A DNA stretch of 64,000 bases, from NCBI GenBank assembly GCA_002407855.1, contig DHPF01000017.1, positions 109,542 through 173,541 of the forward strand, given 5' to 3'. Of this stretch, positions 16,883 through 25,417 are shown piece after piece. The notes beneath the pieces are model-generated. The model was not told the DNA's origin, did no database searches, and saw only the letters and a list, made by a program, of their open reading frames with translations. Positions within the stretch are counted from its first letter, which is position 1. Each line of letters begins with the position of its first letter. Both the position numbers and the translations under genes were made by a program. The DNA comes from Bacteroidales bacterium UBA5371 (GTDB lineage: Bacteria; Bacteroidota; Bacteroidia; Bacteroidales; P3).

Positions 16883-19800
16883 TTAGAAATTCCTTTTCTC
16901 TACTTCGTAGGAATAAATAGTTTTATTCTCCAACATTCCTTTTATTGCTTCTAAGAATTTCTTTATTGAAACAGAATGTTTTCTTGCTTTTAGTGTTACT
17001 TCAATATCTTCAAAGCCATCTTTTACAAAGAATGTTAGATTTGCTTTCCCTTTTGATTTTTTGGCAATATTAGTTATTTCTGTAACGAAATTCTCTGTTA
17101 TGTTCTCCAAAGGTATTATTAATTTAATCCCTTTTCCATAATTGTCAAGCAGTTCGTCTAATGGTTCAATTTCCTGTATTTTAAATTCTAATGTGTCTTT
17201 GGATATATCATCTCCCCATCCTTTTTTCTTTACGGTGGCTTTTATTATAACAAACAAGCCTTCAATCACATATTTATTGAAATTAATATAGTCTTTTCCA
17301 AAAAGAGCAATCTCTCTACTTGCTGTTTCGTCCTCAAAGACAAACTTACCAAAGGCTTTACCTGTTTTGGTTGTCTTTTGTTCGCAATTAGTCATTGTCC
17401 CAGTAATATAAAGAGTCTTATCTTCAAAAGAGCTTAAATCTTCTGTCAATTCTTCAAGAGTGGTGTTTTCAAAGAGCTTCTTTTCAAGAGCAAACTTATC
17501 CAAAGGATGCCCAGATAAATAGAAACCTATTGATTCTTTTTCGTATTTGAGGAGTTCATTATTTGTCCAATGCTCACATTGAGGGATTTCAGGCTCATAT
17601 AAAACATTATCTTCCAAATCTCCAAACAAAGAAACTTGAGAAGAATTTTCATCTTCCTTAAATTTATTTCCATATTTTATTAATCGTTCAATAAGGGATT
17701 CTTCTCCATTATTAGAGGTCTTAATCATTTGAAAATATTGTGCTCTATGAACATTCTCAAAGCTATCAAAAGCTCCTGCACTTATTAAGGCTTCAATGCA
17801 TCTTTTATTTATAGTTTTAAGACTAACCCTTTTAATGAAATCAAAAGGACTTGTGTAGATTCCATTCAATTCTCTTTCTTTTATTATCTCTTCTCCTGCA
17901 TTTGCTCCAACGCTCTTAATGGCAGCCAATCCAAAACGTATTTCTCCCTTTTTATTAACAGTAAAATCAAGGTCAGATTCATTAATATCGGGACCAAGAA
18001 CAGGGATTTTCTGTCGTTGTGTTTCTTCAATATAATAGGTTATCTTCTTAATGTCATTAAGGTTATGAGTAAGAACAGAAGCCATATATTCAGCAGGATA
18101 ATGAGCTTTTAGCCATGCAGTTTGGTAGGCAATATAAGCATAACAGGTAGAGTGTGATTTGTTGAAAGCGTATTCAGCAAATTTTTCCCAATCATGCCAT
18201 ATCTTCTCAACCAAAGTAGCGTCTAATCCATTTTCTTTACTTCCTTTAATAAACTTCTCTTTAAGCTCGTCCATTTCAGCTCTCTTTTTCTTTCCCATAG
18301 CCTTACGAAGTTTATCAGCTTCTCCTTTTGTGAAACCTGCAATGGCTTGTGAAAGTTGCATAACTTGCTCTTGATAAACAGTAATCCCATAAGTCTCGTC
18401 CAAATATTTTTCCATTATTTCAGGAAACTCGTAATGGACTTTCTCTATCTTGTGTTTTCTTGCAATATAGTTAGGAATATACTGCATTGGACCAGGACGA
18501 TAAAGAGCATTCAAAGCAATTAAATCTTCAAACCTATCGGGTTTAAGATATTGCATATGTTGTCGCATACCATCACTTTCAAATTGGAAAGTCCCAATAG
18601 AGTCTCCTCTTTGGAAGAGTTCATAGGTTGCCTCATCGTTTAATGGAATCTCTCTTGGATTTATATGTATTTGATGAGTTTTCTGAATATTAACACAAGC
18701 ATCCTTAATTATTGAAAGCGTCTTTAAACCTAAGAAGTCCATCTTTATCATTCCAACATCCTCCACAAACTTTCCCTCAAATTGAGTAATCATTGTCTCA
18801 GAATCTTTTGCAGAAGCCAGAGGTATATATTTAGATAACTCATCAGGGCCAATAATAACTCCGCAAGCATGCGTACCAATATTCCTAATAGAACCTTCAA
18901 GCTCTTTGGCAAACTTCAATGTCTTTTTAACTAAATCAGAACCATTCTCCAAGGCAACCTTAAGTTCAGGGACTTCATTATAAGCTTGTTCAAGAGTTGT
19001 GCCAGGCTTCTCAGGAACAAGTTTAGATAATCTATTGGCTTCGTCTAAGGGCAATTCCAACACTCTTGCTACATCCTTAATAGAACTTTTGGCTGCCATT
19101 GAACCAAAGGTTATAATTTGAGCAACTTGGTCAGTACCATATTTCTCTTGAACATATTCCAAGACCCTTGCTCTTCCGTCATCATCAAAATCAACATCAA
19201 CATCAGGCAAAGAGATTCTATCAGGATTTAAAAACCTTTCAAATAAAAGTCCATACTTAATAGGGTCAATAGCAGTAATTCCTAAACAATACGCAACGAC
19301 ACTTCCTGCGGCAGAACCTCTTCCTGGTCCAACAATAACATCTAATTTGTCCTGTGCATAGTTAATAAAATCCTGTACAATTAAGAAATAACCAGGAAAA
19401 CCCATGTTTTCTATTGTGGCAAGTTCAAAATCAATTCTCTCATTCAACTCATCAGATATTTCTTCTCCATAGCGTTTAGTTGCACCTATTGAAGTTAAAT
19501 GTCGTAAATAAGCATTCTCAAATTTAGTTCTAATAATTCTATCATAGCCTCCCTTTTTCTCAATAATTTCTTGTGAGAACTCTGATTCAATTATCTCCTT
19601 AGGATATTTCGTATAAAACTCATCAATTGAGCCAAAGCTCTCAGGAATATCAAACATAGGAAGAATAGGGTCTCGATTTAATTCATACTTCTCAACCTTA
19701 TCAACAATCTCCTGAGTATTAGCAATTACCTCAGGAATATCCTTAAACAATTCTTCCATCTGCTCTTGGCTTCTTAAATACTCATTACCTGTATAAAGTA

Positions 19801-20503
19801 ATTTAGTATCTTCACTTAGCTTTTTGCCAGTATTAAGACAGATTAAAATTCTATGAGCATCAAAGTCAGAAGCATTAATATAGTGAACATCATTTGTAGC
19901 AATAACTTTCACTCCATACTTATTGGCAATTTCAATTAATATAGCATTAACCTCTTTCTGCTCCTTTAAGCCATGGTTCTGAATCTCTAAATAGTAGTCA
20001 TCACCAAAAACTTTCTTGTATTGCTCTACGGTGTTTTCAGCATCCTTAATATTGTTTGAAAGAATAAATTGAGGAACAATACCTCCCAAACAAGCAGAAG
20101 TACAAATTAAACCCTCACTATATTCAAAAAGTAATTCTTTATCAATTCTTGAAGTACGATAGAAAGCCTTTGGGTCAAAAGAAAAAGAATTTAGCTTCAT
20201 TAGATTATGATATCCCTTCAAGTTTTTTGCAATAAGAATTAAATGATCTCCACTCATATTCTTTCCGTCTTTTGCAAACCGACTTCCCCTTGCAACATAA
20301 ACCTCACAACCAATTAAAGGCTTAATCCCTGCTTTCTTTGCCTCATTGTGAAACTCCAAAACACCATACATATTTCCATGATCAGTAATTGCCAAAGCTT
20401 CCATAGAAAACTCCTTTGCCTTATTAATCAAACCGGAAATGCTCGCAGCACCATCTAAGATAGAATATTGAGAGTGAACGTGAAGATGTGTAAACTTAGC
20501 CAT
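16883..20503 (-). CDS. dnaE: DNA polymerase III alpha subunit
   Basis: The replicative polymerase (1206 residues). The N-terminal PHP domain begins THLHVHSQYSILDG and contains ITDHGNMYG. The polymerase active site PDVDVDFDD is at about 433-441, after VGPGRGSAAGS. Then come the fingers (YRPGPMQYIPNYI, ITVYQEQVM, GEADKLRKAMGKK), an HhH region, an OB-fold (LYITGTMTNCEQKTTKTGK) and a C-terminal region. Length and order match DnaE1. A minus-strand -7 box at 20539-20546 lies about 36 bases upstream. queG follows after 5 bases. Confidence 0.97.
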   Translation of the reverse strand: MAKFTHLHVHSQYSILDGAASISGLINKAKEFSMEALAITDHGNMYGVLEFHNEAKKAGIKPLIGCEVYVARGSRFAKDGKNMSGDHLILIAKNLKGYHNLMKLNSFSFDPKAFYRTSRIDKELLFEYSEGLICTSACLGGIVPQFILSNNIKDAENTVEQYKKVFGDDYYLEIQNHGLKEQKEVNAILIEIANKYGVKVIATNDVHYINASDFDAHRILICLNTGKKLSEDTKLLYTGNEYLRSQEQMEELFKDIPEVIANTQEIVDKVEKYELNRDPILPMFDIPESFGSIDEFYTKYPKEIIESEFSQEIIEKKGGYDRIIRTKFENAYLRHLTSIGATKRYGEEISDELNERIDFELATIENMGFPGYFLIVQDFINYAQDKLDVIVGPGRGSAAGSVVAYCLGITAIDPIKYGLLFERFLNPDRISLPDVDVDFDDDGRARVLEYVQEKYGTDQVAQIITFGSMAAKSSIKDVARVLELPLDEANRLSKLVPEKPGTTLEQAYNEVPELKVALENGSDLVKKTLKFAKELEGSIRNIGTHACGVIIGPDELSKYIPLASAKDSETMITQFEGKFVEDVGMIKMDFLGLKTLSIIKDACVNIQKTHQIHINPREIPLNDEATYELFQRGDSIGTFQFESDGMRQHMQYLKPDRFEDLIALNALYRPGPMQYIPNYIARKHKIEKVHYEFPEIMEKYLDETYGITVYQEQVMQLSQAIAGFTKGEADKLRKAMGKKKRAEMDELKEKFIKGSKENGLDATLVEKIWHDWEKFAEYAFNKSHSTCYAYIAYQTAWLKAHYPAEYMASVLTHNLNDIKKITYYIEETQRQKIPVLGPDINESDLDFTVNKKGEIRFGLAAIKSVGANAGEEIIKERELNGIYTSPFDFIKRVSLKTINKRCIEALISAGAFDSFENVHRAQYFQMIKTSNNGEESLIERLIKYGNKFKEDENSSQVSLFGDLEDNVLYEPEIPQCEHWTNNELLKYEKESIGFYLSGHPLDKFALEKKLFENTTLEELTEDLSSFEDKTLYITGTMTNCEQKTTKTGKAFGKFVFEDETASREIALFGKDYINFNKYVIEGLFVIIKATVKKKGWGDDISKDTLEFKIQEIEPLDELLDNYGKGIKLIIPLENITENFVTEITNIAKKSKGKANLTFFVKDGFEDIEVTLKARKHSVSIKKFLEAIKGMLENKTIYSYEVEKRNF

Positions 20504-20538
20504 AAAAATTAGAATTTATTATAATAAAGAATCATCTG

Positions 20539-20546
20539 CAAAGATA
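20539..20546 (-). promoter_or_regulatory. Promoter -7 box for dnaE-queG
   Basis: TATCTTTG on the minus strand, 36 bases before the dnaE ATG, matches TAnnTTTG. It predicts a short leader of about 30 bases. Confidence 0.5.
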
Positions 20547-20685
20547 ATGAAGTTCCTACGCCAAAAGAAAAGAAAAAAGCGAAAAAGTTATTAACAATCC
20601 TCAAAAATAACCAAAATATAGCCATTTAAATCCTCCTTTTGACACTCTTTTTAATCTTCCGAATAATATATCTTCAAAGAAATTG

Positions 20686-20693
20686 TATTTTTG
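20686..20693 (+). promoter_or_regulatory. Promoter -7 box abutting the mnmA start
   Basis: TATTTTTG ends only 4 bases before the mnmA ATG at 20698. With initiation about 5-7 bases after this box, the transcript would begin at or next to the start codon. No clear -33 TTTG was found at the right distance. Confidence 0.5.
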
Positions 20694-20697
20694 CAAA

Positions 20698-21762
20698 ATG
20701 AAAATTGCGGCATTGGTTTCGGGAGGTGTGGATAGTTCGGTTGTGGTTCATCAGCTAAAAGAAATGGGCTACGACCCTACAATATTCTACATTAAAATAG
20801 GAATGGAAGACAAGGATGGTTATATTGACTGCCCTTCGGAAGAAGATATTGAGATAACTTCCTATATTGCCAAGAAATATGCTTGCAAATTTGAGATTGT
20901 TTCGCTTCAAGAGGATTATTGGAAGGAGGTTGTCTCCTACACAATTGAGGCTGTTCGCAGGGGACTTACACCCAATCCAGATATGATGTGCAATAAGCTG
21001 ATTAAGTTTGGAGCCTTTGAGAGAAAATGGGGAAAGGAGTTCGATAAGATTGCAACAGGACACTATTGCACAACGACTAAGATAGGGGAGAAGGTATTTC
21101 TCTCCACGGCAAAGGACAAACAAAAAGACCAAACTTATTTCTTGGGTCAGATAAACTATATGCAGGTTTCAAGATTAATGTTTCCTATTGGTAATCTCCT
21201 AAAATCTGAGGTTAGGAGTATTGCAAAGGATAATCATCTCCCAAGTGCCTACCGCAAGGATAGCCAAGGGATTTGTTTTTTAGGAAAGATAAACTATAAT
21301 GATTTTATTCGCAGGTATTTGGGCGAAAGAAAAGGGGATATTATTGAACTTGAAACGGGGAAAAAGATAGGCTCGCATAATGGATACTGGTTCCACACCA
21401 TAGGACAACGCAAAGGACTGGGTTTGAGCGGAGGCCCTTGGTTTGTAGTTAGGAAAGATATAGAAGAAAATATACTCTACGTCTCACAAGGATACGACCC
21501 TCAAACTCAATACGGAAGGATAGTGAACCTAAGTGGTTTTGAGTTTATTACAGAAGATGTCTGGGGGAATTTTAATGACGAAAAACAAATAATGTTCAAA
21601 ATCCGACATAGCCCAGAGTTCATTAAAGGAAAAGTAAGAAAAATTAAAGAGATATATACCATAGAATCAGAAGAAAAAATTCAAGGAATTGCCTCAGGTC
21701 AGTTTGGTGTGATATACGATAATGAAGGAAAACTATGCTTGGGTTCAGGCGTAATTATTTAG
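20698..21762 (+). CDS. mnmA: tRNA-specific 2-thiouridylase
   Basis: MnmA thiolates the wobble uridine of Lys, Glu and Gln tRNAs. The 354-residue protein has the PP-loop SGGVDSS at 8-14 and the two catalytic cysteines Cys98 (NPDMMCNK) and Cys193 (SQGICFLG), plus GHYC and the C-terminal beta-barrel. I place the start at ATG 20698. An upstream in-frame TTG (20683) would lie before and across the -7 promoter box. Its 3' end overlaps the convergent exonuclease gene by 8 bases. Confidence 0.93.
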   Translation: MKIAALVSGGVDSSVVVHQLKEMGYDPTIFYIKIGMEDKDGYIDCPSEEDIEITSYIAKKYACKFEIVSLQEDYWKEVVSYTIEAVRRGLTPNPDMMCNKLIKFGAFERKWGKEFDKIATGHYCTTTKIGEKVFLSTAKDKQKDQTYFLGQINYMQVSRLMFPIGNLLKSEVRSIAKDNHLPSAYRKDSQGICFLGKINYNDFIRRYLGERKGDIIELETGKKIGSHNGYWFHTIGQRKGLGLSGGPWFVVRKDIEENILYVSQGYDPQTQYGRIVNLSGFEFITEDVWGNFNDEKQIMFKIRHSPEFIKGKVRKIKEIYTIESEEKIQGIASGQFGVIYDNEGKLCLGSGVII

Positions 21763-22372
21763 AATTCAACCTCTCTGCTCTGCGAAGAAGCCTGAGAATA
21801 GCCCTCTCTTCTTTGGCAATTTTCAACTCCTTAGTAACCCGACGATTAATCTTTTGCAATTGCGTTAAATCGCTAATTCCCAATAGTTCAAGCTCTCTTA
21901 AAAACAATAAAGCACAAGCATAAGCATCCGAATCAGCATTATGATGCTCCAACTCAATGTTTTCCTGCTTGCAAAGGAAATCTAAGGAAGCTTTCTTTGA
22001 GTCCTTCCAAACAATCCTTGCAGTACGATAAGAACAGAAGTAACGAAATTTTGGCTCCTCCAACTTATATTGCCCCAGGGTCTTACGCAAAACCCTTATA
22101 TCAAAATCCGCATTATGAGCAACCAAGGTTTGATTCTCAATAAAGGGCTTAATCTGGTGCCAGAGTTCATCAAACTCTGGTTCAAATTCAACATCCTCTT
22201 TGTGAATTCCATGAATCTTTTGTGCATAGAAGTGAAAATAAGGATAACAGGAAGGCTTAATCAGCCAATGTTTAACCTCCACAACCTTAGAGTTCCTCAC
22301 AAGAGCAAGACCCAAAGAACAAGGATGAAAACTATCAGCAGTCTCAAAATCAATGGCAACAAAATCTATCAT
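21755..22372 (-). CDS. DnaQ-like 3'-5' exonuclease (DEDDh)
   Basis: A 205-residue exonuclease of the DEDDh type. ExoI motif DFETAD gives Asp8 and Glu10; ExoII is AHNADFD (about 84-90); ExoIII is [10 protein letters not shown] (His and Asp about 143-147). It could be a proofreading subunit or a repair/RNA exonuclease. It is a stand-alone protein without BRCT or helicase domains, though the basic C-terminus ([20 protein letters not shown]) may bind nucleic acid. The gene ends inside mnmA on the opposite strand (8-base overlap). A -7 box at 22439-22446 lies 67 bases upstream. Confidence 0.85.
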   Translation of the reverse strand: MIDFVAIDFETADSFHPCSLGLALVRNSKVVEVKHWLIKPSCYPYFHFYAQKIHGIHKEDVEFEPEFDELWHQIKPFIENQTLVAHNADFDIRVLRKTLGQYKLEEPKFRYFCSYRTARIVWKDSKKASLDFLCKQENIELEHHNADSDAYACALLFLRELELLGISDLTQLQKINRRVTKELKIAKEERAILRLLRRAERLNSK

Positions 22373-22438
22373 AAACCGAATTAAAGTATTAGAAATTAAC
22401 CTCTAAGGCCGCCCCTATGGAAGCCAAATACAATTGTG

Positions 22439-22446
22439 CAAAGGTA
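22439..22446 (-). promoter_or_regulatory. Promoter -7 box for the exonuclease gene
   Basis: TACCTTTG on the minus strand, 67 bases before the exonuclease ATG, matches TAnnTTTG. Confidence 0.45.
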
Positions 22447-22530
22447 GGAAGTTTTTTAATACTAATATAAATTTTTAACCCCAAGTTCCAAATTGCGATT
22501 ATTGAATTAACACGTAGGGGATTGGAATTA

Positions 22531-22601
22531 ATTGGGCGAACACATTGATTTATTGGGCGAACACATTGATTTATTGGGCGAACACATTGATTTATTGGGC
22601 G
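22531..22601. repeat. 21-bp tandem array, ATTGGGCGAACACATTGATT unit
   Basis: Three identical 21-bp units start at 22531, 22552 and 22573; a fourth starts at 22594 and runs into the large inverted repeat. The unit shares GGGCGAACACAT with that inverted repeat, so the array probably grew from one arm of it. Confidence 0.9.
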
Positions 22602-22665
22602 AACACATAGGTTCGCCCCTACAAACATTGAATTAACACGTAGGGGCGAACCTATGTGTTCGCCC
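22597..22665. repeat. REP-like perfect 26-bp inverted repeat
   Basis: Arm 22597-22622 (GGGCGAACACATAGG...) is the exact reverse complement of 22640-22665 (GTAGGGGCGAACC...), with a 17-base loop. The arms are much richer in G+C than the chromosome around them. The preceding ATTGAATTAACACGTAGGGG is repeated directly at 22501 and 22628. It resembles a REP or MITE-type palindromic element. No transposase is present nearby. Confidence 0.88.
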
Positions 22666-22689
22666 TAAATATCATATATTTGCCCAAAA

Positions 22690-22776
22690 TATTTATATGT
22701 TCGCACCTAATATCCATATCCCAAAACAAAATATCCGTAATAATCCAGAAAATATCCATCCTCCAAAACAAAACAA
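22690..22776. repeat. Weak 21-bp array, TATCC unit
   Basis: TATCC occurs at 22711, 22732 and 22753, exactly 21 bp apart, with degenerate in-register sequence at 22690. The stretch that follows to about 22860 is C/A-rich (repeated CCAAAACAAA and AACAACC) without a clear unit. Confidence 0.55.
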
Positions 22777-22876
22777 CCGCCTCTGCCCAAAAAACAACCA
22801 TAAAAAACCAAAAAATAACCTCCCCACAAAAAACAAGTCCCATTAAAAAACATTTAAGTGGAGTTTAAATTTGCTC

Positions 22877-23170
22877 AGGTTCCGTTAAAAAACGCTCCAT
22901 GTTCCGTTTAAAGCACTTTTTTACCTCAAAAACGCCCCTTTCTTCCCTTTGCTTATACCCTAATTCCATATTTAAATCACTAAATTCCAGCCTGTTGCCA
23001 TTAAAGAAAATCCCTATTATTTTTAACGGAACCCAAGCAAATTTTAACGGAACCTGAGCGAAATTAGGTTCCGTTAAAAAACGCTCAGGTTCCATTAAAA
23101 AACGCTCAGGTTCCGTTAAAATTCGCTCAGGTTCCATTAAAAAACGCTTAGGTTCCGTTTAAGTTCAATC
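22877..23170. repeat. 21-bp repeats AGGTTCCGTTAAAAAACGCT, both orientations
   Basis: Five direct copies start at 23066, 23087, 23108, 23129 and 23150 (exact 21-bp period). Two inverted copies (AACGGAACC) lie at 23025 and 23046, also 21 bp apart, so the two sets face each other across 23060. Two more copies lie near 22877. Units alternate GTTCCG and GTTCCA. Confidence 0.88.
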
Positions 23171-23192
23171 GGGTTAAGTTTCCTTTTATTTT

Positions 23193-23276
23193 ATCTCCAT
23201 TAAATAATGCGGAAACGAAACTATTTGATAGAAAATCTCCATTAAATAATACGGAAATGAGATTATAGGATAGAAA
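23193..23276. repeat. Two-copy 42-bp direct repeat
   Basis: ATCTCCATTAAATAATGCGG at 23193 recurs at 23235 with a few changes, and the similarity continues through GATAGAAA. The spacing is 42 bp, twice 21. Confidence 0.75.
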
Positions 23277-23347
23277 AAATCCACGAAACAAATTTTTTAT
23301 TCCTTTTGGAAATTTTCAAACCTAAGGGTAAGTGCCTGAATATAAAT

Positions 23348-25375
23348 CTATTTATTGTAGGAAGCTAAGCCCTTTTCTAAAAATGAAACAAAATTATCAA
23401 CACTCCTATCATAACCTTTTGGAGTGTTAAGCAAATTCCCTTCGGCATCCATCAAAACATAAAGAGGCTGAGCATTAGCATTATAGGTCTCTATCTGATA
23501 GTTGTGATTCTTCTTGCCAAGTGTCTTTACTACACTCCCGTCTTTAAGGGTTACCCACTCGTTCTCAGGAAGTTTAATCCAATTGGCATCTGCATATAGG
23601 GCTACCATAACATAATCTTGTGTGAGTATGGTTTTAACTCGTTTGTCCTCCCAAACATAGTATTCCATCTCGCGACAATTGGCACAGGTCTTGCCCGTAA
23701 AGTCCACAAAGATAGGCTTGTTTACTTTCTTGGCATAGGCCTTAGCTTCTTCAAGGTCGAAAAAGCCTTCAAAGCCAGTAGGGAAATGAAGCAAATCGGC
23801 ATATTTCCTATTGGCTGGAAGGGAATTAGGATTGGTTTCTTGGGTATAGGATTTGTTCGCATTTTCAAGGATTGAACGCTCTATATTAAAGTCTTGTGTT
23901 GTCATAGGGGGAACGTAGCCCGAAATCGCTTTTAGGGGTGCTCCCCAAAGTCCTGGCAACATGTAAAGAGAGAACGAAAAGGATATTATGGCAAGGAATA
24001 ATCTGCCTACTCCAATTTGTTGGAGCTCACTATCTCCCTTGAATTTCAGCTTGCCAAGTAGGTATAGTCCCAAAAGTGTGAAGACAACTATCCACAAAAC
24101 TAAGTAGGTTTCTCTGTCCAAAAGTCCCCAGTTGGCACTAAGGTCTGCCATTGAGAGAAATTTTAGTCCAAGGGCTATTTCTAAAAATCCAAATACAATC
24201 TTAGTTGTGTTTAGCCACGAGCCAGACTTCATCTTTGTAAGCATATGAGGGAACAAAGCCAAAAGGGTAAATGGTAGGGCAAATCCAAGGGCAAATCCTA
24301 TCATGGAAAAGAAGAATACTAAGCTATTGGTTGAGCTGGATGCAACGCCCATTAGGGCGGCTCCTAAGATTGGGCCTGTGCAGGAGAAGGAAACTAATAC
24401 GGTTGTTAGTGCAATAAAGAATGCTCCTATATATCCTCCTTTGTCGGCTCCTTTGTCTGATTTGTTTATCCAAGAAGAAGGTAGGGTTATTTCGAACATC
24501 CCAAAGAACGAGAAGGCAAAAAGCATAAAGATAATAAAGAAAAGTATGTTTGGAACCCAGTGGGTTGATATTATATACATTGCGTCTTTGCCTAAGAGTA
24601 AGGTAAGGGCTAAGCCAAGTACTGCAAAGATAAATATGATGGAGCCTCCAAAGAAGAAGGCTTCTTTTAGTCCTTGTTTTCTGCTTTTCTTTCCTTTCAT
24701 AAAGAAACTTATGGTCATGGGAACCATAGGGAATACGCATGGGGTTACAAGGGTTAAAAGTCCTGCTCCAAGGGAGATAAGGAATATCATAAGCATAGAA
24801 TCGGTTTTTTCTTTTTCTTTCGTGGTAGGTTCAATTATGGAACTCTCCGAAAGAACTAAGGTCTGACTCTGGGTGATTGACTCTGATATGGTTGGAGTGG
24901 TATCTTCTTCCGTTTTAGATGCTTTTGGGTTGCCTTTAACTTCAAAACTAAATGCTACATCGTCAGGAGGAATGCAAAGTCCTTTCTCGCAGAGCTGGAA
25001 ATTAACGTTACCTTTTATTTTGAAGTCCTTTTCGCTTCTGATTTTTATCTTTTGACGAAAAATAACGGAGCCATCAAAATGGCGTGTGGTGTCTTTTGCG
25101 TATATGTCGTAGGTAGAAATTGCTTTGGGTTCTAAAACATTTCCTATTCTTTGGTAATCTTGGCTTTTTTCGAAGGTAAATTCTATTGGGAGTTCGGTTC
25201 CTTTTGTGTGTTGGGAATAAATATGCCATCCATCTTTTAATTTCACCCTCAGCTCTAACTCTGCAATTGAGTCGTTAATCTTATTGGTCTTGAAAGTCCA
25301 AGAGGCTTGCGAAAAAGCGTTCAAACTCCAAAGAGAAAGAAGGCTAATTGCTAATATAAGTTTTATTTGTTTCAT
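23348..25375 (-). CDS. dsbD: Thiol:disulfide interchange protein DsbD
   Basis: This protein carries electrons from cytoplasmic thioredoxin across the inner membrane to periplasmic partners. The 675-residue product has a signal peptide, a DsbD-alpha domain with its pair in CEKGLC (about 130), and an eight-helix CcdA-type core with cysteines in TPCVFPMVP and SCTGPILG. A C-terminal thioredoxin domain carries GKTCANCREME (CxxC). It follows the EnvC-like gene by 42 bases on the same strand and is probably co-transcribed with it. Confidence 0.93.
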   Translation of the reverse strand: MKQIKLILAISLLSLWSLNAFSQASWTFKTNKINDSIAELELRVKLKDGWHIYSQHTKGTELPIEFTFEKSQDYQRIGNVLEPKAISTYDIYAKDTTRHFDGSVIFRQKIKIRSEKDFKIKGNVNFQLCEKGLCIPPDDVAFSFEVKGNPKASKTEEDTTPTISESITQSQTLVLSESSIIEPTTKEKEKTDSMLMIFLISLGAGLLTLVTPCVFPMVPMTISFFMKGKKSRKQGLKEAFFFGGSIIFIFAVLGLALTLLLGKDAMYIISTHWVPNILFFIIFMLFAFSFFGMFEITLPSSWINKSDKGADKGGYIGAFFIALTTVLVSFSCTGPILGAALMGVASSSTNSLVFFFSMIGFALGFALPFTLLALFPHMLTKMKSGSWLNTTKIVFGFLEIALGLKFLSMADLSANWGLLDRETYLVLWIVVFTLLGLYLLGKLKFKGDSELQQIGVGRLFLAIISFSFSLYMLPGLWGAPLKAISGYVPPMTTQDFNIERSILENANKSYTQETNPNSLPANRKYADLLHFPTGFEGFFDLEEAKAYAKKVNKPIFVDFTGKTCANCREMEYYVWEDKRVKTILTQDYVMVALYADANWIKLPENEWVTLKDGSVVKTLGKKNHNYQIETYNANAQPLYVLMDAEGNLLNTPKGYDRSVDNFVSFLEKGLASYNK

Positions 25376-25417
25376 TTTCTATGTGTTATTTAATGCTTTT
25401 TATTTGTTAAATTATTT

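Larger units (their letters stand above)
22501..23280. repeat. Mosaic of several short-repeat arrays in a 975-bp gene-free gap
   Basis: The gap between the exonuclease and dsbD (22373-23347) holds no credible gene. It contains, in order: a four-copy array, a 26-bp inverted repeat, a TATCC array, copies of a GGTTCCGTTAAAAAACGCTC motif in both orientations, and a two-copy 42-bp repeat. Nearly all have periods of 21 or 42 bp. The open frames across the gap are seven-residue repeats produced by this period and are not genes. Confidence 0.85.

Noticed and set aside
22389..22628. Open frame with repeated NQCVRPI heptads
   Set aside because: It is the translation of the 21-bp tandem array and the inverted repeat; the seven-residue period follows from the DNA repeat. 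No signal, domain or promoter supports a gene.
22865..23137. Open frame with repeated TEPERFL heptads
   Set aside because: It is produced by the AGGTTCCGTTAAAAAACGCT array; the frame stays open only because 21 is a multiple of three.
22531..23170. Possible CRISPR array
   Set aside because: Units are 21 bp head-to-tail without unique spacers, units vary internally, one set is present in both orientations, and no cas gene is near.
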